A stretch of DNA of 64,000 bases from Tissierellia bacterium (GTDB lineage: Bacteria; Bacillota; Clostridia; Tissierellales; Peptoniphilaceae). This document shows positions 16,441-23,992 of this stretch, one piece after another. Under the pieces are notes generated by a model. It did not search any database. It saw nothing but the letters and a program-made list of their open reading frames with translations, and was not told the DNA's origin. Position numbers and translations under genes: made by a program. The stretch lies in the NCBI GenBank assembly GCA_030535395.1, contig JAUNLK010000002.1, positions 1 to 64,000 of the forward strand, in the 5' to 3' direction. The stretch's first letter is position 1; the number at the start of each line of letters is the position of its first letter.

Positions 16441-16645
16441 TAAATTATTTTCATATAAAGAGAGTGTATTACCTTTATTTGCACCAATACTGAGTTCATT
16501 AGAAGAACCAAAGACTCCAAAGGAACTATTCTTCGAGGTGCGTAATTATAATAAAGATATTTTGCTTTTTATTGATGCACTAGACTGTCTTTATGCCTTA
16601 AATAAAATTACACTAAATCACGAAGGGAGGCTTATCCTATGCTAA
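16427..16645 (+). CDS. ABC-3C middle component, small winged-helix-like protein
   Basis: This is a 72-residue protein from the ATG at 16427, which follows GTGAGGTG; a GTG four codons earlier is less likely. The sequence YKESVLPLFAPILSSLEEPKTPKELFFEVRNYNKDILLFIDALDCLYALNKI fits a small winged helix with the two-helix N-terminus and a final strand pair (ITLNHEGRLIL). This size, fold and position between an effector-like gene and a DUF2326 ATPase define the middle component of ABC-3C systems. It overlaps both neighbours (14 and 7 bases). Confidence 0.75.
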   Translation: MLLPNKLFSYKESVLPLFAPILSSLEEPKTPKELFFEVRNYNKDILLFIDALDCLYALNKITLNHEGRLILC

Positions 16646-18285
16646 AAGAAATTAGGTGTAATCTATTTAAACAATCTGGGAAGGTAAGACCACCTATAGT
16701 TTTCAATAAAGGATTAAATATCATTCTTGGTAGTGTTCCAGGTAAAGCTGGATCTATTGGTAAATCTACAATGTTACTAATTATTGATTTCGTATTTGGA
16801 GGTAACACTTACAAAAAAAGCGATGCTGTTTCTCAGCTTGGTGACCACACAATATTTTTCAAATTCACCTTTGGAAATTCAGACTATCACTTTGCACGAA
16901 ATACATCTGACAATATTGTAGCTCGTTGTGATGAAAAATATAACATACTTGATTCTATTGAACTAAATGATTTCACAAACTGGTTATCTCAAAAATATGG
17001 GATGAATCTACCTGGAGTACAATTTAGAAATACGATAAGCCGATTTTTCAGAATTTATGGTAAAAATAACTTTAATGAGCAAAGACCACTTCAAGTAAGA
17101 GGTGGTTCAGAATCACAAAAAGATGCCATTCATATTTTAGTTGCACTATTTAATTTGTATTCTTCAATTCTAGTATTTGAAGAACAGTTAAAACTGGCAG
17201 ATGAGAAAATTACAGCTTTTAGAGAAGCAAGGCGCTATCAATTTATTCCCACGGCTGTTGACGGAATGAAAAAGTACGAAGAAAACATCGAATCTATTGC
17301 TTCCTTAAAACGAAAAAAACATGAACTTATCAGTTCAGAAAACAAATCTGTGAACGAAAAAGATGTAGAAGCAGTTAACCATCGTAATGACTTAGAACGA
17401 CAATTGCAAGATTTGAGAAGAGTAATTCGAAGTTATGAAGATGAGCTTCACCTATTGAAACTAAATGTTCAACAAGGAATCTACCCTACGGAAGCTGATC
17501 TCAATAGTCTTCAAGAATTCTTCCCTGATGTTAATTTAAAAAAATTAATTGAGATTGAGACGTTTCACAACAAAATTCAAGTTATTCTAATGGAAGAACT
17601 TGATGTTGCTATTACAAAAGTTGAAGAAGCTATCACGCCTCTCAAAGATCAGGAAAAAAATCTATTAAGAGATATGGATTCCATTAAACCTTCACAATTT
17701 TTTACAAATGAGTTTTTAGATGCCTATACAAAAATCGACCGAGAAATTAATAAACTTCAAGATGAAAATAGTGCATTTGAAACACGAAACCAGCTTCAAG
17801 AAGAAAAAAGACGTGCGAATGCACGTTATCAAGAGCAGATGAAGTCTGTTCTCGATAAAATAGAAAATACGATAAATGAAGAAATGGAAAAAATTAGTGA
17901 CATTGTCACTAACGATGAATACAATGCTCCAAAAATGACCATAAACAAATATGATAGTTATAATTTTGAAACACCAAAAGATGATGGAACCGGTACTAAT
18001 AACAGAGGTCTTATTATTTACGACATTGCTATTTTGAATACAACTGTACTACCAGCGATTGCTCATGACTCTCTATTATTTGATTCTATGTCGAGACCGG
18101 ATCTTAGCAAAATAATTGAAATTTATAGTAGAGAAAATGAGAAACAGATTTTTGTTTCCCTTGATAAGACTAATACTTGCAGTAAAAAGGCACAGGAGAT
18201 CATTGCTAACAACACAGTAATAAAACTTGATAATGACGAATCTTGTCTTTTTGGTGCAAAATGGAGTAAGAAGGAGAGAAAATGA
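16639..18285 (+). CDS. DUF2326 ABC ATPase of ABC-3C system
   Basis: This is a 548-residue SMC/Rad50-like ATPase. Walker A is GSVPGKAGSIGKSTMLLIIDFVFGG (about residues 31-55). A central coiled coil runs roughly 180-430 (many Glu/Lys heptads, e.g. KVEEAITPLKDQEKNLLRDM). The C-terminal half carries the DUF2326-type module with LIIYDIAILN, AIAHDSLLFDSMSRPDLSKI and QIFVSLDKTN. Such ATPases are the sensor/motor of ABC-3C conflict systems, predicted to detect invading DNA or damaged structures and license the effector. The stop overlaps the next gene as ATGA. Confidence 0.88.
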   Translation: MLKEIRCNLFKQSGKVRPPIVFNKGLNIILGSVPGKAGSIGKSTMLLIIDFVFGGNTYKKSDAVSQLGDHTIFFKFTFGNSDYHFARNTSDNIVARCDEKYNILDSIELNDFTNWLSQKYGMNLPGVQFRNTISRFFRIYGKNNFNEQRPLQVRGGSESQKDAIHILVALFNLYSSILVFEEQLKLADEKITAFREARRYQFIPTAVDGMKKYEENIESIASLKRKKHELISSENKSVNEKDVEAVNHRNDLERQLQDLRRVIRSYEDELHLLKLNVQQGIYPTEADLNSLQEFFPDVNLKKLIEIETFHNKIQVILMEELDVAITKVEEAITPLKDQEKNLLRDMDSIKPSQFFTNEFLDAYTKIDREINKLQDENSAFETRNQLQEEKRRANARYQEQMKSVLDKIENTINEEMEKISDIVTNDEYNAPKMTINKYDSYNFETPKDDGTGTNNRGLIIYDIAILNTTVLPAIAHDSLLFDSMSRPDLSKIIEIYSRENEKQIFVSLDKTNTCSKKAQEIIANNTVIKLDNDESCLFGAKWSKKERK

Positions 18286-18509
18286 AAATCCAATACAACA
18301 AACTTTGGAAGATTCTAATCGATAAAAACATGAATAAGGTTCAATTAAAAGAGCTTGCTGGAATTAGTAGTAATTCCATTGCAAAGCTCGGTAAAGATGA
18401 ACCTGTTCGTATGGATGTACTTATGAAGATAGCCACCGCTCTTGACTGTAAGGTAGAAGATTTGTTTGAGACAATAAAAGACAAAGGAGACAGAAATGAC
18501 AATATTTAA
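18282..18509 (+). CDS. Xre-family small regulator, possible controller protein
   Basis: This is a 75-residue Cro/C1-type helix-turn-helix protein: LWKILIDKNMNKVQLKELAGISSNSIAKLGKDEPVRMDVLMKIATALDCKVEDLFE. Its size matches controller (C) proteins that time restriction-enzyme expression, and it lies directly before the endonuclease gene, overlapping it by 14 bases and overlapping the ATPase gene by 4. It may autoregulate the whole five-gene operon from the repeats upstream of 15283, but no matching C-box was identified. Confidence 0.82.
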   Translation: MKIQYNKLWKILIDKNMNKVQLKELAGISSNSIAKLGKDEPVRMDVLMKIATALDCKVEDLFETIKDKGDRNDNI

Positions 18510-19038
18510 AGAATTTGATCACATAGTAATTGATGATGCTCGAATTGATGAAACCTGTAATGCTTATTTTAAGTGGAAAGACCTAAACACATACATTTCT
18601 AATAATAGTCGCCGCGGAATTAATATGCCTGATGCTATCAGTGAACCAATGGGGTGCTATTGCTTAGGCTATCTGTGGAATAGAGGTAGTGAAGTAGGTG
18701 ATGCTACGGATCCTAAAACAGGGAAAAAAATAGAATTTAAAGCCACTTCTAGATTCGACGGAGACTTATCTTCATTTGGGCCAAAATGTAAATTTGATAA
18801 CTTGGTTTTCTTGAGATACAAACTAGATGAAAATCTTTTATATATTTATGATCTAAAAATAGATTCAGATGAATTTGATAAATACCCGGCAAATAAAACG
18901 CAAACAATTACAGAACAGAAGTTGCAAGGTAGACGTCCCCACGTAAGTTTAAAAACTCTATTTGTTGATGCTTATAATTTAGTTCCTGATGTTATTTTTG
19001 ATATTAGAAAATGTAAAATCATTGAAGATAATAGATAG
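18496..19038 (+). CDS. Bsp6I-like type II restriction endonuclease
   Basis: This is a 180-residue protein. The segment SRRGINMPDAISEPMGCYCL, then GDATDPKTGKKIEFKATS (Asp, then Glu-x-Lys of a PD-(D/E)XK site), DLSSFGPKCKFDNLVFLRY, and the tail QKLQGRRPHVSLKTLFVDAY follow the Bsp6I family, which cuts GCNGC. Family and site are from memory of that family, not from a search. It ends within a few bases of a terminator shared with a convergent cytosine methyltransferase, the natural protecting enzyme. The ATG follows AAAGGAGAC. Confidence 0.78.
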   Translation: MTIFKEFDHIVIDDARIDETCNAYFKWKDLNTYISNNSRRGINMPDAISEPMGCYCLGYLWNRGSEVGDATDPKTGKKIEFKATSRFDGDLSSFGPKCKFDNLVFLRYKLDENLLYIYDLKIDSDEFDKYPANKTQTITEQKLQGRRPHVSLKTLFVDAYNLVPDVIFDIRKCKIIEDNR

Positions 19039-19078
19039 AAAAAGGAGCAAGAAGCTTTTAAGCTTCCTGCTCCTTTTT
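19039..19078. terminator. bidirectional terminator between endonuclease and methyltransferase
   Basis: This is a long hairpin: AAAAAGGAGCA and GAAGCTT pair with AAGCTTC and TGCTCCTTTTT across a two-base loop, with a single mismatch. A and T runs on both sides make it work in both directions. The right arm also encodes the last residues and stop of the methyltransferase, so the two converging genes share one compact terminator. Confidence 0.85.
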
Positions 19079-20041
19079 TGTTTCTTCTATCGCTGATTTT
19101 ATATTCTCTGCAATTCTCTCAATTACAGAAACACAAACGGAATTTCCTGCCTGTTTATACAACCTTGAATCACTCATTTTTTCAGGTAGTTTGAAATTCT
19201 TATCAAATCCTTGAGTATTAAAACATTCATGAGGTGTCATTTTTCTTATCCCATTTTTTGTTTTAATTAAGCAAACGTTGTGTCCACCTTCACCTTGATT
19301 TGCAGTTAGAGTCGGAACAACCCCACTTTTATTTTTTCTAACATACTTCCTACGCCATTGATATATAGCATTTGGATCATCCATACCTTCTAAAAGCTTC
19401 TCATAAATGTTACCTTTATATTTGCCAGGAGTATAATAATATTTTTCATCAAGTTTTGATTCAAAATCTATTATGTCCTTTAATTTCGTCTCCAGTGGTA
19501 TCGGCATTGGAAATTCAAAATTCTTGTAAGCTTCTTTATCTTTAAAGCCTACGATATATATTCTCTCTCTATTTTGAGGAACATCTCCATACTCCATTGC
19601 ATTTAAAACCGCATGTTTTATATAGTATCCTTCATCCTGAAGTGATTTTACAATAACTGTAAATGTATTCCCCTTATCATGGCCCACCAGATTCTTTACA
19701 TTTTCCAGAAATATTATAGAAGGTTTTTTTTCTTTTATAATTCTGAGTAACTCAAAAAATAGTGTACCCCTTCCCTTTTTATCCTCAAAACCTTCTCTAT
19801 TTCCTGCAACACTAAAAGCTTGGCAGGGAAAACCTGCTAACATAACATCGGAATCTGGTATTTCTGAAGGTAGAACATCATGAATATCTCTACAATCAAC
19901 TTTAATTTCAGAATTAAGTTCATATGTTTCTACTGGGTAGGGATCAAATTCGTTAGCGTATATAACATCAAAGTATTTTGTTGCTTCAAACCCTTTGTCT
20001 ATTCCTCCCACTCCAGCGAAAAACGAAGTGCATTTAAGCAT
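19058..20041 (-). CDS. DNA (cytosine-5-)-methyltransferase of the restriction-modification pair
   Basis: This is a 327-residue m5C methyltransferase. Motif I is FFAGVGGIDKGFEATKYFD, the catalytic motif is GFPCQAFSVAGNREGF, motif VI is ENVKNLVG, motif VIII QNRERIYIVGF and motif X QAGNSVCVSVIERIA. The variable region between VIII and IX (about 180-270) sets the target. It converges with the Bsp6I-like nuclease and should protect host DNA at the same site (GCNGC if the family call is right). Its own ATG follows GAAGGGAGGG. It is transcribed separately from the nuclease, so the methylase can be made first on entry into a new cell. Confidence 0.92.
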   Translation of the reverse strand: MLKCTSFFAGVGGIDKGFEATKYFDVIYANEFDPYPVETYELNSEIKVDCRDIHDVLPSEIPDSDVMLAGFPCQAFSVAGNREGFEDKKGRGTLFFELLRIIKEKKPSIIFLENVKNLVGHDKGNTFTVIVKSLQDEGYYIKHAVLNAMEYGDVPQNRERIYIVGFKDKEAYKNFEFPMPIPLETKLKDIIDFESKLDEKYYYTPGKYKGNIYEKLLEGMDDPNAIYQWRRKYVRKNKSGVVPTLTANQGEGGHNVCLIKTKNGIRKMTPHECFNTQGFDKNFKLPEKMSDSRLYKQAGNSVCVSVIERIAENIKSAIEETKKEQEA

Positions 20042-20345
20042 ATCCTATCCCTCCCTTCAAGTTTATAGTACCATAAATCGCGGCGCGCTGCAATTTTTAC
20101 TTCTATACGTTTTAAAGAATTCTTCCTATTATCTTTTCTGTTCACTCAACCTAATATATCCATACTGTCTACACACCCTTACGATTTTTGCCATAGATAT
20201 GTTCCCACAAAGAGATTTTAACACCAAACTATGACTTTCAAGATCTCTCTAAAATCCTAAAAGCCACCCATTTCAACACTTTTATAGCCTGTTATATCAT
20301 TTTCTTGACATCAATACTACCGTCTCCACATGAACGGTGTGGGGG
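20042..20345. other. right end of the mobile element at the 3' end of rlmD
   Basis: The AT-rich non-coding stretch 20042-20296 holds no gene. Base composition switches sharply to GC-rich inside the first codons (from the 3' side) of rlmD. The rlmD 3' end (coding HVETVV, bases about 20311-20340) is a known integration site for Gram-positive integrative elements. The gene is intact, as expected if the element restores the 3' end. The matching left attachment site is outside the window. Confidence 0.6.
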
Positions 20346-21628
20346 AATTGGTCGATGGCTTCGAGGTGTTGGATGTTGTAGCCTGCTTGTTGGAAGTGGT
20401 TGAGGTCGCGGGCCATGGTTTTGGGGTTGCAGCTGATGTAGAGGATTTGGGGGGCGGCTGTTGCGATGATTTTGCCGATGGCTTTGGGGTGGATGCCGTC
20501 TCGGGGTGGGTCGACGATGATGGTGTCGGGTTTTTCGGGGAGGTTTTCCAGGGTTTGGAGGACGTCGCCTGCCAGGAAGGTGGCGTTTTGGATGCCGTTT
20601 TCTTTGGCGGAGTTTTGGGCGCTTTCCACGGCTTCTTGGATGATTTCGATGCCGTAGACGTGGCGGGCGCTCTGTGCCATGAGTTGGGCGATGGTGCCGG
20701 TGCCGCTGTAGAGGTCGTAGACGATGCCTTTGTCGCCTCGCAGGAGTTCTTGGGCTTTTTTGTAGATGATTTTGGCGGTGTGGGGGTTGGGCTGGAAGAA
20801 GGAGAAGGGGCCCACGTGGAATTTGAGGCCCAGGAGTTCCTCTTCGATGGTTTTGCTGCCGTAGAGGTGGGTGACTTTTTCGGGCTTGATGGCATCGGCC
20901 AGGTCGTTGGTCTCGGTGTGGTAGATGGCGGCCACTTTGCCCTGAAGGTCCAGGCTGGTGAGCATGTCCACCCAGTGGTCCAGCTTCTCTTCGGTGTGGG
21001 TGGTGACTAGATTGAGGAGGTAGCTGTCTTCGTGGGTGCTGTGGCGGATGACCAGGTGGCGGAGGAGGCCCTCATGACGGGCCCTGTGGTAGTAGCTGGT
21101 GCCTCTTTCCCGGAAGTGGTTTTGGGTGGCTTTTCGCAGAATTTCCATGTCCTCGGGGACCAGAAGGCAGCCTTCGGTGTCCACGATGTCGTAGAAGTGG
21201 GCCTTGCGATGGAGGCCCAGGGTGAGGGGGCCGCCCTTTTCCCAGTCGCCGAAGGTGTATTCCATTTTGTTGCGGTAGCGGTAGGGCTCGGGGGAGGGGG
21301 TGTAGGGGACTTCCGCCACGCCGAAGGGTTTAAAGAGCTCTTCCATGAGTTCTTTTTTCAGTTGGCTCTCGGCTTCGTAGTCCAGGGTCATGTAGCTGCA
21401 GCCGCCGCAGACGGCGGCGTTGGGGCAGGGAGATGGGATTTCCAGGGGGGATGGCTCCAGGACTTCCATGAGTTTGCCCTTTTTTCTCCGTCCCTTGCCT
21501 CTCGTTTGGAGGGCCACTTTTTGTCCGGGGATGCCTCCTTTGAGGGCAATGGTGCCCTCTTCGGTCTCTGCGGTGGTGCGATTGGGGTATTCCAGGGATG
21601 TGATTTTTCCCTCGATGTAGTGGGCCAT
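20297..21628 (-). CDS. rlmD: 23S rRNA (uracil-C5)-methyltransferase, RlmD/RumA type
   Basis: This AdoMet-dependent enzyme makes m5U in 23S rRNA. From ATG 21628 (CAAGGAGGAACT ahead) the product is 443 residues. An N-terminal TRAM domain (MAHYIEGKITSLEYPNRTTAE...GRGRRKKGKLMEV) is followed by an Fe-S cysteine set (CPNAAVCGGCSYM), the methyltransferase motif VYDLYSGTGTIAQLMA, the IIVDPPRDGIHPKA motif and the catalytic ISCNPKTMARDL. A 54-codon upstream extension is open but lies in non-coding sequence. The 3' end is the likely integration site of the element to its right in gene sense. Confidence 0.93.
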   Translation of the reverse strand: MAHYIEGKITSLEYPNRTTAETEEGTIALKGGIPGQKVALQTRGKGRRKKGKLMEVLEPSPLEIPSPCPNAAVCGGCSYMTLDYEAESQLKKELMEELFKPFGVAEVPYTPSPEPYRYRNKMEYTFGDWEKGGPLTLGLHRKAHFYDIVDTEGCLLVPEDMEILRKATQNHFRERGTSYYHRARHEGLLRHLVIRHSTHEDSYLLNLVTTHTEEKLDHWVDMLTSLDLQGKVAAIYHTETNDLADAIKPEKVTHLYGSKTIEEELLGLKFHVGPFSFFQPNPHTAKIIYKKAQELLRGDKGIVYDLYSGTGTIAQLMAQSARHVYGIEIIQEAVESAQNSAKENGIQNATFLAGDVLQTLENLPEKPDTIIVDPPRDGIHPKAIGKIIATAAPQILYISCNPKTMARDLNHFQQAGYNIQHLEAIDQFPHTVHVETVVLMSRK

Positions 21629-21896
21629 AGTTCCTCCTTGGTCCTCTCCTCCCCTGATCCTTGGGGGGTGGGGTGGTATATTGTATCCTGAGTTGTTGTA
21701 ATTTTTACAGTTTTTCTTCTTTTTTGTACTTCTTTTAGAGTGAATTGGTCTTTTGGTTTCCACGGGGCTCCATGAAAGCTCGATGTTCACTTGGTTTTTT
21801 TCTGGGCTGTGAAATCATGCTTTTGACAATGGGGGGATTTTTTGGGGTTTTGGTTTTCCGGGGAAATCCTTTACAATGTCTTCAGAGGTGATTGTA
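21629..21896. other. divergent intergenic region rlmD / symporter
   Basis: These 268 bases have no gene. They contain a small inverted repeat TGTAA-TTT-TTACA (21697-21709) near the rlmD side, a TATAC-like run and a TACAAT box at 21872-21877 that may be the -10 of the symporter. No riboswitch was recognised. Confidence 0.4.
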
Positions 21897-23273
21897 TTGA
21901 ACTTTCCAAAACTCATGTCGGCACTGGATTCCCTGGTGTGGGGTCCTCCCCTTTTGCTCCTCTTAGTGGGGGGTGGTATCTATTTTACCATTCGTACCCG
22001 GGCGCTTCACCTGCGTCATTTTGGCTATATTTTTAAAAATACCCTTTTAAAGATGTTCGAGAAGTCGGAGGCCGAGGAGGGCGGGGTGACGCCCTTCCAG
22101 GCTCTGGCCAATGCCCTCGCCGCCACGGTGGGGACGGGGAATATTGTGGGGGTCAGTGTGGCCATTCTCACCGGTGGCCCCGGCGCTGTTTTCTGGATGT
22201 GGGTGGCCGCTTTCTTTGGCATGTGCACCAAATATTTTGAGATTGTCCTCTCCATTGTCTACCGGACCCACAACTCCAAGGGGGAGTGGGCCGGGGGCCC
22301 CATGTACTATATTGACAAGGGGCTGAAGCAGCCGTGGCTGGCCAAGCTCTTTGCCATTTTTGCGGCTCTGGCCTGTTTTGGCATTGGCAATACCGTGCAG
22401 TCCAATGCCATTGCCGGGGTGGTGAAGGCCAATTTTGGCATTTCTCCCGTGATTGTGGGGATTGTCCTCACGCTGATCACTGCCATTGTGGTGGCCGGGG
22501 GGATTCAGTCCATCACCAGGGTGACGGAAAAGCTGGTGCCCTTTATGGCCGCCCTCTATATCATCGGGGCCATTGTGGTGCTCTTTTTCAATATTCAAAA
22601 TGTGCCCGCGGCCTTTCTCTCCATTTTCACCAATGCCTTTCAGACCCAAGCGGCCGTGGGTGGGGTGGCTGGTTTCACCTTTATGCAGATCGTCCGGGCC
22701 GGGGTGAGCCGGGGGCTGTTTACCAATGAGGCCGGTCTCGGTTCCTCTCCCATTGCCCACGCTTCCGCCACCACCGACCACCCCGTCCGTCAGGGGATGT
22801 GGGGGGTAACGGAGGTCTTTGTGGACACTTTCTTGGTCTGCACCATGACGGCCATGGTGATTCTCTCCTCTGGGATTTTGGGCACGGAGGCCGATGCCTC
22901 CTCCCTGGTGTCCAAGGCCTTTGGCAGTACCTTTGCCGGGGGCCGCTACATTGTCACCTTTGGGCTGGTGCTCTTCGCCTTTTCCACCATTTTGGGCTGG
23001 GAATTTTACGGGGAGACCTCTGCCCGCTATCTCCTGGGGGACAAGGTGGCCTGGCCCTTTAAGATTGTCTTCATCCTCATGGTCTTCTTGGGTTCCACCA
23101 TGGATCTGGGGGTAGCTTGGACCATTGCCAATATTTTAAATGGCCTCATGGCCTTCCCCAACCTCATTGCCCTGGTGGGCCTCAGTGGGGTGGTGGTGGC
23201 CCTCTCCAAGGACTTCTTCGCCGACGACCACATTCGCACCAGTGCCCAGGAGTGGCAGAAGCTCTTAAAATAA
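21897..23273 (+). CDS. sodium:alanine symporter family (AGCS) protein
   Basis: This is an integral membrane transporter that takes up alanine or glycine with sodium, about 458 residues with 10-11 hydrophobic helices. Family segments are VWGPPLLLLLVGGGIYFTIRT at the N-terminus, GNIVGVSVAILTGGPGAVFWMW, GGPMYYIDKGL, and RGLFTNEAGLGSSPIAHASA. The start is uncertain: an ATG at 21876 is inside a -10-like TACAAT, while TTG at 21897 has AGAGGTG seven bases upstream and gives the usual N-terminal length. It is followed by a strong terminator. Confidence 0.92.
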   Translation: MNFPKLMSALDSLVWGPPLLLLLVGGGIYFTIRTRALHLRHFGYIFKNTLLKMFEKSEAEEGGVTPFQALANALAATVGTGNIVGVSVAILTGGPGAVFWMWVAAFFGMCTKYFEIVLSIVYRTHNSKGEWAGGPMYYIDKGLKQPWLAKLFAIFAALACFGIGNTVQSNAIAGVVKANFGISPVIVGIVLTLITAIVVAGGIQSITRVTEKLVPFMAALYIIGAIVVLFFNIQNVPAAFLSIFTNAFQTQAAVGGVAGFTFMQIVRAGVSRGLFTNEAGLGSSPIAHASATTDHPVRQGMWGVTEVFVDTFLVCTMTAMVILSSGILGTEADASSLVSKAFGSTFAGGRYIVTFGLVLFAFSTILGWEFYGETSARYLLGDKVAWPFKIVFILMVFLGSTMDLGVAWTIANILNGLMAFPNLIALVGLSGVVVALSKDFFADDHIRTSAQEWQKLLK

Positions 23274-23284
23274 TTCTCCAATCT

Positions 23285-23317
23285 AAAAATCCTCTTCCCT
23301 AGGGAAGAGGATTTTTT
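23285..23317. terminator. bidirectional terminator
   Basis: A 16-base perfect inverted repeat, AAAAATCCTCTTCCCT followed by AGGGAAGAGGATTTTT, lies between the convergent symporter and ferritin genes. A and T runs flank both sides. Confidence 0.9.
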
Positions 23318-23344
23318 GTATGCAATGGGAGATGGTATCGTTGT

Positions 23345-23836
23345 TTAGCCTTGGGCAGGTCTTTGGGCCAGTTGGCCATCGAAGATATACAGGCCGCCCC
23401 AGTTTTCGCCGATGCGCTCCAGGCGCTCTACGATGTCGCGGAAGGTCTCTTCCTCTTCTCTCTGTTCGTCCAGGAACCAGTGGAGGAATTCGGGGGTGTC
23501 CAGATCTTCTTCAGCTACGGCTGCCTTGTAGATCTCCTTGATTCTGCGGGTGACTTCCTTCTCGTGCTCCAGGGCAGCGGCGAAGGTGTCCTTGAAGTTG
23601 CCGAACTCAGCTTGGGGTTCGGGAATGCCCGTGTATTTGGGGCTGGCGTCAATGGACATCATGAAGTCGTAGAATTTTTGGGCGTGGAACATTTCCTCTT
23701 GGGCCTGCACATTGAAGAAGTGAGCGAAGCCCTTCATGCCCTTTTGGTCCACATAGGTTTCCATGGCTTTATAGAGATAGGCGGATTCGATTTCAAAGTT
23801 AAACTGTTCGTTGAGCATTTCATGGATTTTAGTCAT
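23345..23836 (-). CDS. ftnA: ferritin
   Basis: This is an iron-storage ferritin, 163 residues, the usual bacterial length. Ferroxidase-site residues are visible: Glu17 (NFEIESAYLY), Glu47/Glu48 and His51 in QAQEEMFHAQKF, Glu94-region in AALEHEKEV, and the later EFLHWFLDEQREEEE helix. It oxidises Fe(II) with oxygen or peroxide and stores it in the 24-mer shell, protecting an anaerobe from iron-driven damage. Single gene with its own binding site GGAGAC; converges on the symporter terminator. Confidence 0.95.
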   Translation of the reverse strand: MTKIHEMLNEQFNFEIESAYLYKAMETYVDQKGMKGFAHFFNVQAQEEMFHAQKFYDFMMSIDASPKYTGIPEPQAEFGNFKDTFAAALEHEKEVTRRIKEIYKAAVAEEDLDTPEFLHWFLDEQREEEETFRDIVERLERIGENWGGLYIFDGQLAQRPAQG

Positions 23837-23992
23837 TTGAGTCTCCTTTAATCACGGGAATGGCCCCTGGCCTTCCCCTTGAATTTCGTAGTATGAGAAT
23901 CGTATGCCCTCCAGTAGTGGCAGGAGGGGCCGGCGGGGAAACATGAGTGTTCCCTCAACCTTCAATGATATTTCTACCCATGGAGCTCGCCT

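Noticed and set aside
20330..21691. Long plus-strand ORFs opposite rlmD
   Set aside because: They lie antisense to a well-supported gene, arise from GC-rich third positions, have Gly/Val-rich unrecognisable products and no ribosome binding sites.
21629..21790. 54-codon N-terminal extension of rlmD
   Set aside because: Runs into intergenic sequence, has no binding site, and the usual TRAM start MAHYIEGKI has AAGGAGGAA directly ahead.
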